Source of the DNA: Saprospiraceae bacterium
Lineage (GTDB): Bacteria > Bacteroidota > Bacteroidia > Chitinophagales > Saprospiraceae
NCBI GenBank assembly: GCA_958295895.1
Contig: CATQHI010000001.1
Span: forward strand, 248,001-312,000
DNA length: 64,000 nt
Reading direction: 5' to 3'
Below the pieces are notes generated by a model, which was not told the origin of the DNA, did not search any database, and worked only from the letters and a program-made list of their open reading frames with translations. Both the position numbers and the translations under genes were made by a program. Shown in pieces: positions 1 to 8,896 of this stretch (position 1 is its first letter; each line of letters opens with the position of its first letter).

Positions 1-2
1 CC

Positions 3-1448
3 GCCCGTGGCGACCGCACGGCCGAACTGCGCGACGTGATCATGGGGGTGCGCGAGCCGGAGTACCGTCCCGTAGCCATAGAGGCCGTGGCCCACCTGAC
101 GGAACTGAACGATAGCCAACGGGAGGCGGTGCGGGAGATACTGGGAGCCAGCCACCTGAGTCTGATCCACGGCCCGCCGGGCACGGGCAAGACCACCACC
201 CTGGTAGCCGCCGTGGGGGAGCTGGTCAAAACGGAAAACGCCATCCTCTTCTGCGCCCCCAGCAATAGCGCCGCCGATCTGGTTACCCTACGCATGGCCG
301 AGCAGGGCATCCGCGTGGTGCGTACCGGCAACATCAGTCGGGTGGAAGAAGACGTTATGCAGCATACACTTGACGTACAGGTCAACCGCCACCCCGACAC
401 CAAGCAGGTTAAAAAACTGCGGAAGGAGGCTGCCGACCTGCGCAAGAAAGCCAAGCGCATGCGCGGCGGCCGCGATAAGGGCATGACCTTCGCCGAGGCC
501 GGCCGACTCAGCGGCTGGGCCCGGCAGCTGGAGGATCACTTGTTAAGCTACATCCTGGATGCGGCCGATGTAGTAGTGTGTACGCTTGTAGGAGCGGCCA
601 GCTCCGTCCTCAGCGACCGGGAATTCAAAACCTGCATTATCGACGAGGCGGCCCAGGCACTGGAGCCCGCCAGTTGGATTCCGATTATTCGTAGCAACCG
701 CGTGGTGCTGGCCGGGGATCCCTACCAACTGCCGCCCACGGTGAAGAGTAAAGATGCCGAGCGCGGCGGCTTCGGTATCACCCTGCTCGAAAAAGCCCTG
801 GAGCGCCATGGCCGCAACGCCCTGCTGGAGGTACAGTACCGCATGAACGAGCGCATCATGGGCTTCAGCAACCAGTACTTTTACGACGGAAAGCTACGGG
901 CCGGCCCGGGCATCGCGGAGCGTACACTACCGGGGGTTAGCCTGCAAGAGAGCGTAGTCTTCATTGACACCGCCGGCACCGGCTTTGAGGAAAAGCTCCA
1001 CCCCCAGTTCAAGAGCCGCTATAATGACGGTGAGTTAGATATTCTGGTCGAGCACCTGCTACTACTTAAGGGAAGCATTCCGCCCGAGGAACCACTCCCC
1101 GCCGTAGCCATCATCACCCCCTACCGCGAGCAGGCCGTGCGCGCCGAGGACCGCATTGAATCCGTACCCGCACTGGCCGATATGGATGTGACCATCAATA
1201 CCGTCGACGGTTTTCAGGGCCGGGAGCGGGAGGTGGTTTACTTAAGTCTAGTGCGCTCCAACACCCGCTCCGAGATCGGTTTTTTAGCTGATTACCGACG
1301 CATGAATGTGGCACTTACCCGGGCGAAGGTGCAACTAGTGGTAATTGGGGATAGTGCTACGATCGGTGGGGATGCTTTTTTCGCGGGATTTTTGGGGTAT
1401 GTAGAGCGGGCTGGTACGTATCAGACGGCCTGGGAGTATATGGGGTAA
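3..1448 (+). CDS. Superfamily 1 (Upf1/IGHMBP2-like) helicase, 5' end outside window
   Basis: The reading frame is open to the left edge, so the N-terminal part lies outside the window; an internal ATG at 36 is unlikely to be the start. Visible helicase motifs in order: Walker A GPPGTGKTTT (about nt 171-200), motif II DEAAQALEP, GDPYQLPPTV (motif III), QYRMNERIM (motif IV), TVDGFQGREREVVYLS (motif V) and RRMNVALTRAK (motif VI). This set is typical of SF1B Upf1-like helicases such as SMUBP-2/IGHMBP2, ATP-driven 5'-3' unwinding enzymes. The bacterial role (DNA or RNA) is not known from sequence. It ends four bases before the convergent GntR gene. Confidence 0.9.
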   Translation, partial: ARGDRTAELRDVIMGVREPEYRPVAIEAVAHLTELNDSQREAVREILGASHLSLIHGPPGTGKTTTLVAAVGELVKTENAILFCAPSNSAADLVTLRMAEQGIRVVRTGNISRVEEDVMQHTLDVQVNRHPDTKQVKKLRKEAADLRKKAKRMRGGRDKGMTFAEAGRLSGWARQLEDHLLSYILDAADVVVCTLVGAASSVLSDREFKTCIIDEAAQALEPASWIPIIRSNRVVLAGDPYQLPPTVKSKDAERGGFGITLLEKALERHGRNALLEVQYRMNERIMGFSNQYFYDGKLRAGPGIAERTLPGVSLQESVVFIDTAGTGFEEKLHPQFKSRYNDGELDILVEHLLLLKGSIPPEEPLPAVAIITPYREQAVRAEDRIESVPALADMDVTINTVDGFQGREREVVYLSLVRSNTRSEIGFLADYRRMNVALTRAKVQLVVIGDSATIGGDAFFAGFLGYVERAGTYQTAWEYMG

Positions 1449-1452
1449 CACC

Positions 1453-2493
1453 TCAAACACTCTCCCGCGCAATCCACCGAAACGGATTACGCACCTGCGC
1501 CACCCGCCGCTCCGCCACCAGATCGGCCGCCGTCTGCCCCATGGCTGTAAAGTCGGTACTGATCACCGTGATGCCGAGCAGGTCCTTGAGCGGGGTATCG
1601 TTGTAGGACACAACGCCGATGTCCTGCCCCAGCCGTAGCCCCCGGTCCCGAATTTGCTTGACCAGGTTGACGAGGTCAGCTTCCTCGATGGTGATCAGCA
1701 GCTGACCGGGAGTGAGCGCCATGTCTGGCTCCACCGCATCGATCACCGCGAAGGGTAGATCGTGTTGCACGCAGAAATGGCGGAAGCCGTAGAGTATCCG
1801 CTTCGGATAGGGGTAGACCGAGCGGCGGGGGTACACCAGGGTCAACTTGTCGTACCTCCGTATCCGGTGCAGCCCCTCGCCGAGCGCTCGGTAGATATCG
1901 TCCTCAAAATCCTGGTACACCTCCGCGTGCCGCTGCTTCAATTCGATTAAATTGTTGTCCAACAGCAACACCTTATTATCCGGTAGTTGATTCATGGTCG
2001 CCACCACCGCCGGAGTGTGACTTACGTGCTGCAGCCCCGCCGTCTTGAAGTGCGGCATAATGACGTAGTAGTCGTAGGTGCGTAGGTTTTTGGTCAGTAT
2101 GCTGAGGAACAGCGTTTCGTCGCAGTGGTAAATGTGCAGGTCCGTATGCGCCTGATCGCCAAGCCGTTGTACGAAGCTGTTGTAGATCTGCATCTTGTAC
2201 GTACTGAGCTTATTGGCCAGGAAAAGTACGTTAATTCGGCCGAGTAGCGGAGTGCGTGCGATATAAAACCCCTTGCCCTTCACCGAGGTGATGACCTCCC
2301 GTTGCTTCAGGATATTATAGGCCTTTTCCACCGTATCCCGCGATAGCCCAAACTGCTCACTCAGGGCATTGATCGACGGGATTTTCTCTTCTAAATGCAG
2401 CTGTCCGTGCGCCACGCTGTCGATGATACCATTCACGATCTGCTGGTACTTCGGTACGCGACTTCGTTCGTCGATGGTCAGGGGGTAGGTCAT
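1453..2493 (-). CDS. GntR-family transcriptional regulator of the adjacent sugar locus
   Basis: A 346-residue protein with a GntR winged helix at about residues 10-80 (helix-turn-helix around FGLSRDTVEKAYNIL, then a VKGKGFYIA wing) and a C-terminal half of LacI/periplasmic-binding-protein type rather than the usual FadR or UTRA domain. This architecture is common for Bacteroidota sugar regulators. The MTYPLTIDE start at 2493 is chosen because alignment of the winged helix begins there; ATG at 2508 (MRRRK) is an alternative. It is divergent from the rhaEW-like gene, so it most likely controls the rhamnose genes in response to a pathway sugar; that role is inferred from position. Confidence 0.85.
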   Translation of the reverse strand: MTYPLTIDERSRVPKYQQIVNGIIDSVAHGQLHLEEKIPSINALSEQFGLSRDTVEKAYNILKQREVITSVKGKGFYIARTPLLGRINVLFLANKLSTYKMQIYNSFVQRLGDQAHTDLHIYHCDETLFLSILTKNLRTYDYYVIMPHFKTAGLQHVSHTPAVVATMNQLPDNKVLLLDNNLIELKQRHAEVYQDFEDDIYRALGEGLHRIRRYDKLTLVYPRRSVYPYPKRILYGFRHFCVQHDLPFAVIDAVEPDMALTPGQLLITIEEADLVNLVKQIRDRGLRLGQDIGVVSYNDTPLKDLLGITVISTDFTAMGQTAADLVAERRVAQVRNPFRWIARESV

Positions 2494-2510
2494 CTTCCGG
2501 CGGCGCATTT

Positions 2511-2534
2511 GGGCGGGGCCGCAGGTGCAAGGTA
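2511..2534 (-). promoter_or_regulatory. Probable -7 element plus GC-rich box before the GntR gene
   Basis: On the minus strand the sequence reads TACCTTG (matching the Bacteroidota -7 consensus TAnnTTTG with one T missing) followed directly by CACCTGCGGCCCCGCCC. It lies 3-18 bases before the two candidate start codons, so the leader would be very short. The GC-rich box recurs at other promoters in this window. No clear TTG is seen at the -33 position. Confidence 0.5.
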
Positions 2535-2558
2535 ACGGTACCGAACAATATAGCGACC

Positions 2559-2604
2559 ATCGGGGGCCGGACAGTACAGGATACCGATCCACCCTGTAGT
2601 CCCT
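2559..2604. promoter_or_regulatory. Candidate operator: inverted repeat in the divergent regulator/rhaEW gap
   Basis: The 145-base gap between the divergent regulator and aldolase genes holds an imperfect dyad, TACAGG and CCTGTA separated by 12 bases, upstream of a weak TACTTTA -7-like element for the rightward gene. Its position is suitable for a GntR operator, but the arms are only 6 bases long, so this is a guess. Confidence 0.25.
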
Positions 2605-2638
2605 ACTTTACCGATCCTGAATAAACCATCATAACTGT

Positions 2639-4747
2639 ATGTCTACCACCACTACTACCAAGTTCAATTACGTCGACTACCTCTGGGATGAGGAGGCTGC
2701 TACCGCCCTCGGTGACGATCAGGTTGCCCTCTTTCTCTACCGCTCCAATATCCTGGGGGCCGACCTACGCATCACCAACTACGGCGGCGGTAACACAAGC
2801 TGTAAAACCCTCGAGCGCGATCCCCTCACCGAGCAGGAGGTGGAGGTGATGTGGGTCAAGGGATCGGGCGGCGACATCGGCACCCTTACCCGCTCCGGCA
2901 TCGCGGGGCTGTACACCGAGCGGCTGCGTGACCTGAAGAAGGTGTACGGCGGACTGGCCGACGAGGACCGCATGGTCGGCTTGTTCAACCACGCCATCTT
3001 CGATCTTGACAGTAAAGCCCCCTCGATCGATACGCCGTTGCACGGACTACTCCCCTTCAAGCACATCGATCACCTCCACCCGGATGCAGTCATTGCCGTG
3101 GCCGCCGCCGAGGGAAGCGAGGAGATCACCCGCGAAATCTGGGGCGATACGATGGGCTGGGTACCCTGGCAGCGCCCCGGCTTTGACCTTGGGCTGCAAC
3201 TGGAACGCACTCTGGCCGAGAACCCCGGCATCCGCGGCATCGTGCTCGGTAGCCACGGGCTCTTCACCTGGGGCGCTACCTCTTACGAGTGCTATATGAA
3301 CAGCCTAGAGGTGATCGAGATGGCTTCGGAGTACATCGAGCGCAAGGTGAAGGAGCAGGGCACGGTGTTCGGCGGCGAGAAAGTGAAGCCCCTGGGCAAA
3401 GTCGAACGGCGCGCCAAGGCCGCAAAACTAATGCCGTTGCTACGCGGACTCGCAAGCTCCGAGGCCCGTATGGTGGGCCACTTTACGGACTCCGATACCG
3501 TGCTGCAGTTCATTGATAGCTACGACCTACAACGATTGGCTCCGATGGGGACCTCCTGCCCGGATCACTTCCTGCGCACCAAGATCCAGCCCCTGGTGCT
3601 GGGATTACAAACCCAACAGGATCTTAGTGACCCCGCAGCGGTACTTGCACAGCTCCAGCCCGCCTTCGCCACCTACCGCGAGGAATACCGGCGGTATTAC
3701 GAATCGCACAAGCATCCGAATAGTCCGGCCATGCGCGACCCCAATCCGGTCGTCATTATCTACCCCGGCGTCGGGATGTTCACCTTCGCTAAAAACAAGC
3801 AGACGGCTCGCGTGGCCAGCGAGTTCTACGTCAATGCCATCAACGTGATGCGTGGGGCGGAGGCCATCTCAGCCTATACGAGCCTACCCCGGCAGGAGGC
3901 CTTCGATATCGAGTACTGGCTGCTCGAAGAGGCCAAACTCCAACGGCAGCCCAAGGAGCAGCCGCTCTCCCGTAAGGTAGCGCTGGTGACCGGGGCCGGC
4001 GGCGGCATCGGCAAGGCCATTGCCGACAAACTGGTCGCGGAGGGTGCCGTAGTTGTACTCACCGACGTGGCCGAAGAGCGCCTGAAGGAAGCGTATGCTA
4101 CCTACGGCAGGGACAGCGCTTCCTACGCCGTGACCGACGTGACGGATTCTGCCTCCATTGCCGCAGCCTTCGACCGGGCCTGCCTGGAGTTTGGCGGCGT
4201 CGACATCGTGGTGCACAGCGCAGGGCTGGCCATCTCTAAGCCCCTAGAAGAGCACACTGAAAAAGACTGGGACTTACTACAGGACGTACTCGTGAAGGGA
4301 CAGTTCCAACTCGCTCAGGTAGCCGTACAAGTGATGCGCGGTCAGGGACTGGGGGGCGACATCATCCCCATCGCCAGTAAGAACGGGCTAGTCAGTGGAC
4401 CTAACAACGTCGCCTACGGTACGGCCAAGGCCGCCCAGCAACACATGGCCCGTCTGCTGGCCGCCGAGCTCGGTCCGGACAATATCCGGGTCAATACGGT
4501 GAATCCCGACGGGGTCATCATCGGCTCCAAAATTTGGGAGGGTGCCTGGGCCGAGGGGCGGGCAAAAGCCTACGGAATCACCGTCGAGGAGCTCCCCGCC
4601 CACTACGCCAAGCGCAACTTGCTCAACGAGATCATCCGCCCCGAGGACATCGCCGAGGGGGTCTTCGCCCTCGTCGCCATCCTCACTAAATCGACCGGCA
4701 ACATCATCAACGTCGACGGGGGCATGGCCGCCGCCTTCGTGCGCTAG
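2639..4747 (+). CDS. rhaEW: Bifunctional rhamnulose-1-phosphate aldolase / lactaldehyde dehydrogenase (RhaEW type)
   Basis: A 702-residue fusion. Residues about 1-430 are a class II (zinc) aldolase domain (GGGNTSCK, SHGLFTWG); residues about 445-702 are a short-chain dehydrogenase with the nucleotide-binding TGAGGGIGKAIA and catalytic YGTAK near residue 592. Fusions of this type are known to split L-rhamnulose-1-phosphate into dihydroxyacetone phosphate and L-lactaldehyde and then oxidise the aldehyde. It is the first gene of a rightward operon with the isomerase (32-base gap), kinase and permease, which supports L-rhamnose as the substrate. A related deoxy-sugar such as L-fucose cannot be excluded from sequence alone. 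Confidence 0.88.
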   Translation: MSTTTTTKFNYVDYLWDEEAATALGDDQVALFLYRSNILGADLRITNYGGGNTSCKTLERDPLTEQEVEVMWVKGSGGDIGTLTRSGIAGLYTERLRDLKKVYGGLADEDRMVGLFNHAIFDLDSKAPSIDTPLHGLLPFKHIDHLHPDAVIAVAAAEGSEEITREIWGDTMGWVPWQRPGFDLGLQLERTLAENPGIRGIVLGSHGLFTWGATSYECYMNSLEVIEMASEYIERKVKEQGTVFGGEKVKPLGKVERRAKAAKLMPLLRGLASSEARMVGHFTDSDTVLQFIDSYDLQRLAPMGTSCPDHFLRTKIQPLVLGLQTQQDLSDPAAVLAQLQPAFATYREEYRRYYESHKHPNSPAMRDPNPVVIIYPGVGMFTFAKNKQTARVASEFYVNAINVMRGAEAISAYTSLPRQEAFDIEYWLLEEAKLQRQPKEQPLSRKVALVTGAGGGIGKAIADKLVAEGAVVVLTDVAEERLKEAYATYGRDSASYAVTDVTDSASIAAAFDRACLEFGGVDIVVHSAGLAISKPLEEHTEKDWDLLQDVLVKGQFQLAQVAVQVMRGQGLGGDIIPIASKNGLVSGPNNVAYGTAKAAQQHMARLLAAELGPDNIRVNTVNPDGVIIGSKIWEGAWAEGRAKAYGITVEELPAHYAKRNLLNEIIRPEDIAEGVFALVAILTKSTGNIINVDGGMAAAFVR

Positions 4748-4779
4748 ACCCCCGCCCACCCCGCCCAGAAATACAAATC

Positions 4780-6054
4780 ATGCAGCTACAAAAATCCCAC
4801 CTCCAGGAGCTCAACACCTCCCCCCACCACGCCCGCGACTACAACCACCTAGCCGACCGCCTCACCGCCCGCGGCGTGGCCGTCGAGGCACTAATCAGTG
4901 ACCTGGCCGCCTTCCAGGTGGCCATCCCCAGCTGGGCCCTGGGGGCCGGCGGCACCCGCTTCGGCCGCTTCTCCTTTCACGGGGAGCCAGGAAGTCTGGA
5001 GCAAAAGATTGAGGACGTGGGCCTGCTGCACGCCCTGACCCAGACGGCCGGGGCCATCTCGCTGCACATCCCCTGGGATACGCCGACCGATTACGCCGCC
5101 GTCCGCGAGCTGGCCGCCGCCCACGGGCTAGTGTTCGACGCCATCAACTCCAATACCTTCCAGGACCAGCCGGATGCCACGCTTAGCTACAAGCACGGCT
5201 CCCTCAGTTCGACCGATGAGGGGGTACGCCAGCAGGCCATTGCCCATAATCTCGAGGTGATCGACATCGGCGAGAAACTTGGCTCCACGAGCCTCACCGT
5301 CTGGCTCGCCGACGGTACCACCTTTCCCGGTCAGCGCAACTTCCAGCGCAGTCTGCTCCAGACGGAAGATAGTCTCAAACAGATCTACGCCGGCCTGCCC
5401 ACCGACTGGAAGCTCTTCATTGAGTACAAGCCCTACGAGCCTAACTTCTACAGCACGGTGATCCAGGACTGGGGCACCTCCTTCCTGCTCGCCAACGCCT
5501 GCGGGGAACGGGCCTATACCCTGGTCGATCTGGGCCACCACCTACCGAACAGCAATATCGAGCAGATCGTCTCCACCCTCATGCTAAAGGGGAAGCTCGG
5601 CGGCTTCCACTTCAACGACAGTAAATATGGTGATGACGACCTGACGGTAGGTAGCATTAAGCCCTATGCCCTGTTCTTGATCTTCAACGAGCTGGTGTAT
5701 GGTATGCGTAACAACCCGCAAAATCCGCCGCTGGCCTGGATGATCGACGCCAGTCACAATATCAAAGATCCGCTGGAAGACCTCATCCAGAGCCTCGAAG
5801 CCATCCAGATCGCCTACGCCAAGGCGCTACTCGTTGACCAGGACCGGTTAGCCGCTGCCCAGCACGATCACGACATAGTCGAGTGCCAGGAAGTTCTGCA
5901 GGACGCCTTCCGCACCGACGTACGCCCCCTGGTCCAGCGTGCTCGACTCAGCCGCGGTGGTGCCCTTCACCCCCTGCAGGCCTACCGCACGCTGGGTGTC
6001 CGCGACCGGCTTATCCAGGAGCGGGGCAGGTTCACCGTAGCCACCGGTCTTTAA
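4780..6054 (+). CDS. rhaI: L-rhamnose isomerase, RhaI (TIM-barrel) type
   Basis: A 424-residue xylose-isomerase-like TIM-barrel protein. Candidate metal ligands are visible in order: E in FIEYKPYEP, D in VDLGHHLPN, H in GGFHFNDSKYGDDDL and D in MIDASHN, as in the Pseudomonas stutzeri RhaI family rather than the E. coli RhaA family. It would interconvert L-rhamnose and L-rhamnulose in the cytoplasm. It lies between the aldolase/dehydrogenase fusion and the kinase, the stop being one base before the kinase ATG, so the genes are probably translated from one mRNA. Confidence 0.88.
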   Translation: MQLQKSHLQELNTSPHHARDYNHLADRLTARGVAVEALISDLAAFQVAIPSWALGAGGTRFGRFSFHGEPGSLEQKIEDVGLLHALTQTAGAISLHIPWDTPTDYAAVRELAAAHGLVFDAINSNTFQDQPDATLSYKHGSLSSTDEGVRQQAIAHNLEVIDIGEKLGSTSLTVWLADGTTFPGQRNFQRSLLQTEDSLKQIYAGLPTDWKLFIEYKPYEPNFYSTVIQDWGTSFLLANACGERAYTLVDLGHHLPNSNIEQIVSTLMLKGKLGGFHFNDSKYGDDDLTVGSIKPYALFLIFNELVYGMRNNPQNPPLAWMIDASHNIKDPLEDLIQSLEAIQIAYAKALLVDQDRLAAAQHDHDIVECQEVLQDAFRTDVRPLVQRARLSRGGALHPLQAYRTLGVRDRLIQERGRFTVATGL

Positions 6055-6055
6055 C

Positions 6056-7441
6056 ATGGAAAAGCAGCGGGTCACGGCGGTCTTCGATATCGGCCGGACG
6101 AACAAGAAGTTCTTCCTCTTCGATGAGGATTATCGGGAGGTGCACCGGGAGTACCGGGTGTTGGAGGAAACAGTTGATGAGGATGGTTACCCTACGGAGG
6201 ACTTGCAGACCCTCAGGGTGTGGCTCCGGGAGGTGTTTAACCGTATTCTAGAAGCGCGGACCTTCGATATTCGAGCCATCAATTTTTCTAGCTACGGGGC
6301 CAGCTTCGTGCATCTCGATGCCGGTGGAGAAGTTACCGCTCCGCTATACAATTATACCAAGCCGGTCGACGAGGAGCTCCTCGATCGGTTTTACGCCACC
6401 TACGGGCCCGAGGAGGCCTTCGCCACCCGCACCGGCTCCCCCCGCTCCGGCCTGCTTAACTCCGGGATGCAGCTTTACTGGCTCAAGTACCGTAAACCAG
6501 AGGTGTTCGGCCGTATCCGCTATAGCCTGCACCTGCCGCAGTATCTGAGCTACGTGTTTACCGGCATTCCCATCAGTGAGTACACCAGTATCGGTTGCCA
6601 CACGGCTTTGTGGGACTACACCAAGCAGGACTACCACGACTGGGTCTATGCCGAGGACCTTCACCGCCTGCTGCCTCCCATTGTCTCCACCGAGACGAGC
6701 ATCAACATGAATTACAACGGCAAACGGATGAAGATCGGCGTGGGTATCCACGATAGCTCCGCCGCCCTCCTGCCCTACGTGCGCAGCGAAGAGAAACCCT
6801 TCCTACTCCTCTCCACCGGTACCTGGAGCGTAGCACTTAACCCCTTCGGCTCCGGCAAGCTCACCGATCGCGACCTGGCCGCCAACTGCCTCAACTACAT
6901 GCGCATCGACGGTAAGCCCGTCAAAGCCGCCCGGCTGTTTCTCGGCCAGGAGTACAACACACAGGTCGCCCACCTCACGCAGCACTACGGGGTGGGGGAG
7001 GATCAGCACCGCAGCGTTGTCTTCGACCAACGGCTGTACGCCGAGATCCGGGCCGACTACCGCCCCCGCTTCCACTTCGAGCACCTTGACCGCTCGGATA
7101 ACCCCTCCACTACGGACCTCCCCTCCGGCTCCTTCAAGGTGGCCTATCATCAGCTTATTGTAGAGCTCGTCGATGCCCAAGTCCATAGTCTAGAAACTGC
7201 CCGCGGCACTACGCGCAGCAAAAAACTCTTCCTCGACGGCGGCTTTAGCGACAACGCCGTCTTCCTTCACCTCCTTTCCCACCGCCTGCGCGACCTACAA
7301 CTCCGCACCACCGACTCTAGCCTTGGCTCCGCCCTGGGTGCCGCCATCTGCATCTCCGACCGCGCCCTCGACGCTAAGTTTCTCAAGAAGAATTACGGCG
7401 TCAGAAAGCACCAGCCCTTCGTCGTCTCCGAAACCCCCTAA
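6056..7441 (+). CDS. FGGY-family carbohydrate kinase, probable rhamnulokinase
   Basis: A 461-residue sugar kinase of the ASKHA fold. The N-terminal FDIGRTNKKFFLFD matches the first phosphate loop, LLSTGTWSVALNPF the second, and LFLDGGFSDNAVFLHLL near residue 395 the adenosine motif. It probably phosphorylates L-rhamnulose, the substrate of the adjacent aldolase; the substrate is inferred from the operon. The length and the early motif IGRTNKK are typical of Bacteroidota members that replace classical RhaB. Confidence 0.82.
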   Translation: MEKQRVTAVFDIGRTNKKFFLFDEDYREVHREYRVLEETVDEDGYPTEDLQTLRVWLREVFNRILEARTFDIRAINFSSYGASFVHLDAGGEVTAPLYNYTKPVDEELLDRFYATYGPEEAFATRTGSPRSGLLNSGMQLYWLKYRKPEVFGRIRYSLHLPQYLSYVFTGIPISEYTSIGCHTALWDYTKQDYHDWVYAEDLHRLLPPIVSTETSINMNYNGKRMKIGVGIHDSSAALLPYVRSEEKPFLLLSTGTWSVALNPFGSGKLTDRDLAANCLNYMRIDGKPVKAARLFLGQEYNTQVAHLTQHYGVGEDQHRSVVFDQRLYAEIRADYRPRFHFEHLDRSDNPSTTDLPSGSFKVAYHQLIVELVDAQVHSLETARGTTRSKKLFLDGGFSDNAVFLHLLSHRLRDLQLRTTDSSLGSALGAAICISDRALDAKFLKKNYGVRKHQPFVVSETP

Positions 7442-7471
7442 CGTCCCCCATCCCTAGGCCCCACGTCCCCC

Positions 7472-8896
7472 ATGCTACAAAACGAAACTGAGGTAGAAAC
7501 CATCGAGGACCTCGCCGGCGGCGGGGAGTACGAACGCGAGCCCGTCCCCCCGTCCCGGCTCAAGGGATGGGGTAGCTTCCTGGGCATGTACGCCGGGGAG
7601 CACGCCGCGGGTACGGAATTCGTCATCGGACCGCTGTTTCTCACTGCCGGGGTGAGCGCCTTTGACCTCATCATAGGCCTCTTACTCGGTAACTTCCTGG
7701 CCGTACTGAGCTGGCGTTTTCTGACCGCCGAGATCGCCGTCAAGCGTCGCCTCACCCTCTACTACCAACTGGAAAAGATCTGTGGCAAACAGCTTGTCCT
7801 ATTCTACAACGTGGCGAACGGGATCCTCTTCTGCTTCCTGGCCGGAGCCATGATCACGGTATCGGCCACCGCCGTGGGCGTACCGCTGGATATGGAGATG
7901 CCCCAGCTCGACGACACCCTCCCCAAAGGTGGTACCTACATCCTGATCGTACTCATCGTCGGGGCCGTCATCACCTTTATTGCCGCCCGCGGCTACGACA
8001 CCGTAAGCCGGGCCGCCAACTGGATGTCGCCCATCATCGTACTGGCCTTTCTGGCCTGTGGCATCGTGGCGCTCGGCCAGCTGGGGGTAGGTAACTTCCG
8101 GGAGTTTTGGGCTATCTGGGGGGAGGGCTCGGAGCCCTTCGGCGGACAGATCAAGTATACCTTCTGGCACGTGGTCATTTGGTCCTGGTTCGCTAATGCG
8201 GCCATGCACGTCGGGATGTCCGACTTGTCCGTCTTCCGCTTCGCCCGCCGGGCCAGTGCGGGGTGGACTACGGCGGCCGGTATGTACGTTGGTCACTACA
8301 TGGCCTGGATTGCCGCCGCGCTACTCTACGCGGTATACCTACGCACGCCCGAAGCGCAGGCCGTACTCGGTGCCAGCGAGGCTCCCCAGGTGGCTCCGGG
8401 CCCGCTGGCCTACAGCGCCATCGGTTGGGTTGGTATCATTGCCGTCATCCTTGCCGGCTGGACGACCGCTAACCCAACGATCTACCGCGCGGGGCTGGCC
8501 TTCAAGTCGCTATTCCCTACGGCAAAAGCTGCCACCGGCGTACTCATCGCCGGGGCCCTGGCGACCATCGCCGGACTTTTCCCTGCCTTCGCCATGAAGC
8601 TCCTCGGTTTCGTGGCCTTCTATGGCTTCATCCTGGCCCCCTTCGGTGCCGTCATCGTATTCGAGCACTTCTTTGCCCACCGCGCCGGTATCGTACCCAA
8701 CTACGCCGAGGTGGCCGGTCTTCGCTTCAACCCCGCCGTATTCTGGGCCTGGGCCATCAGCTTCGGGATCTTTTACTTCCTCTCGTGGCGGTTCGGGATC
8801 TTCCTTTCATTTGTCACCCTGCCCGCCTGGCTACTCTGTGGCGTGCTATTTTTAGTGATCAGCAAGCGTATGCAGCGCGGCACCCTCCGTCCATGA
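7472..8896 (+). CDS. NCS1-like (purine-cytosine permease family) transporter
   Basis: A 474-residue integral membrane protein with about 12 hydrophobic segments and a soluble acidic N-terminus of about 35 residues. The segments around GPLFLTAGVSAFDLIIGLLLGN and ANWMSPIIVLAF resemble the nucleobase:cation symporter-1 (cytosine permease) family. Family members usually carry nucleobases or related compounds, yet this gene sits in a sugar operon 30 bases after the kinase and overlaps the following lipoprotein start (ATGA). It may therefore import L-rhamnose or a related sugar; the substrate is inferred. Confidence 0.7.
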   Translation: MLQNETEVETIEDLAGGGEYEREPVPPSRLKGWGSFLGMYAGEHAAGTEFVIGPLFLTAGVSAFDLIIGLLLGNFLAVLSWRFLTAEIAVKRRLTLYYQLEKICGKQLVLFYNVANGILFCFLAGAMITVSATAVGVPLDMEMPQLDDTLPKGGTYILIVLIVGAVITFIAARGYDTVSRAANWMSPIIVLAFLACGIVALGQLGVGNFREFWAIWGEGSEPFGGQIKYTFWHVVIWSWFANAAMHVGMSDLSVFRFARRASAGWTTAAGMYVGHYMAWIAAALLYAVYLRTPEAQAVLGASEAPQVAPGPLAYSAIGWVGIIAVILAGWTTANPTIYRAGLAFKSLFPTAKAATGVLIAGALATIAGLFPAFAMKLLGFVAFYGFILAPFGAVIVFEHFFAHRAGIVPNYAEVAGLRFNPAVFWAWAISFGIFYFLSWRFGIFLSFVTLPAWLLCGVLFLVISKRMQRGTLRP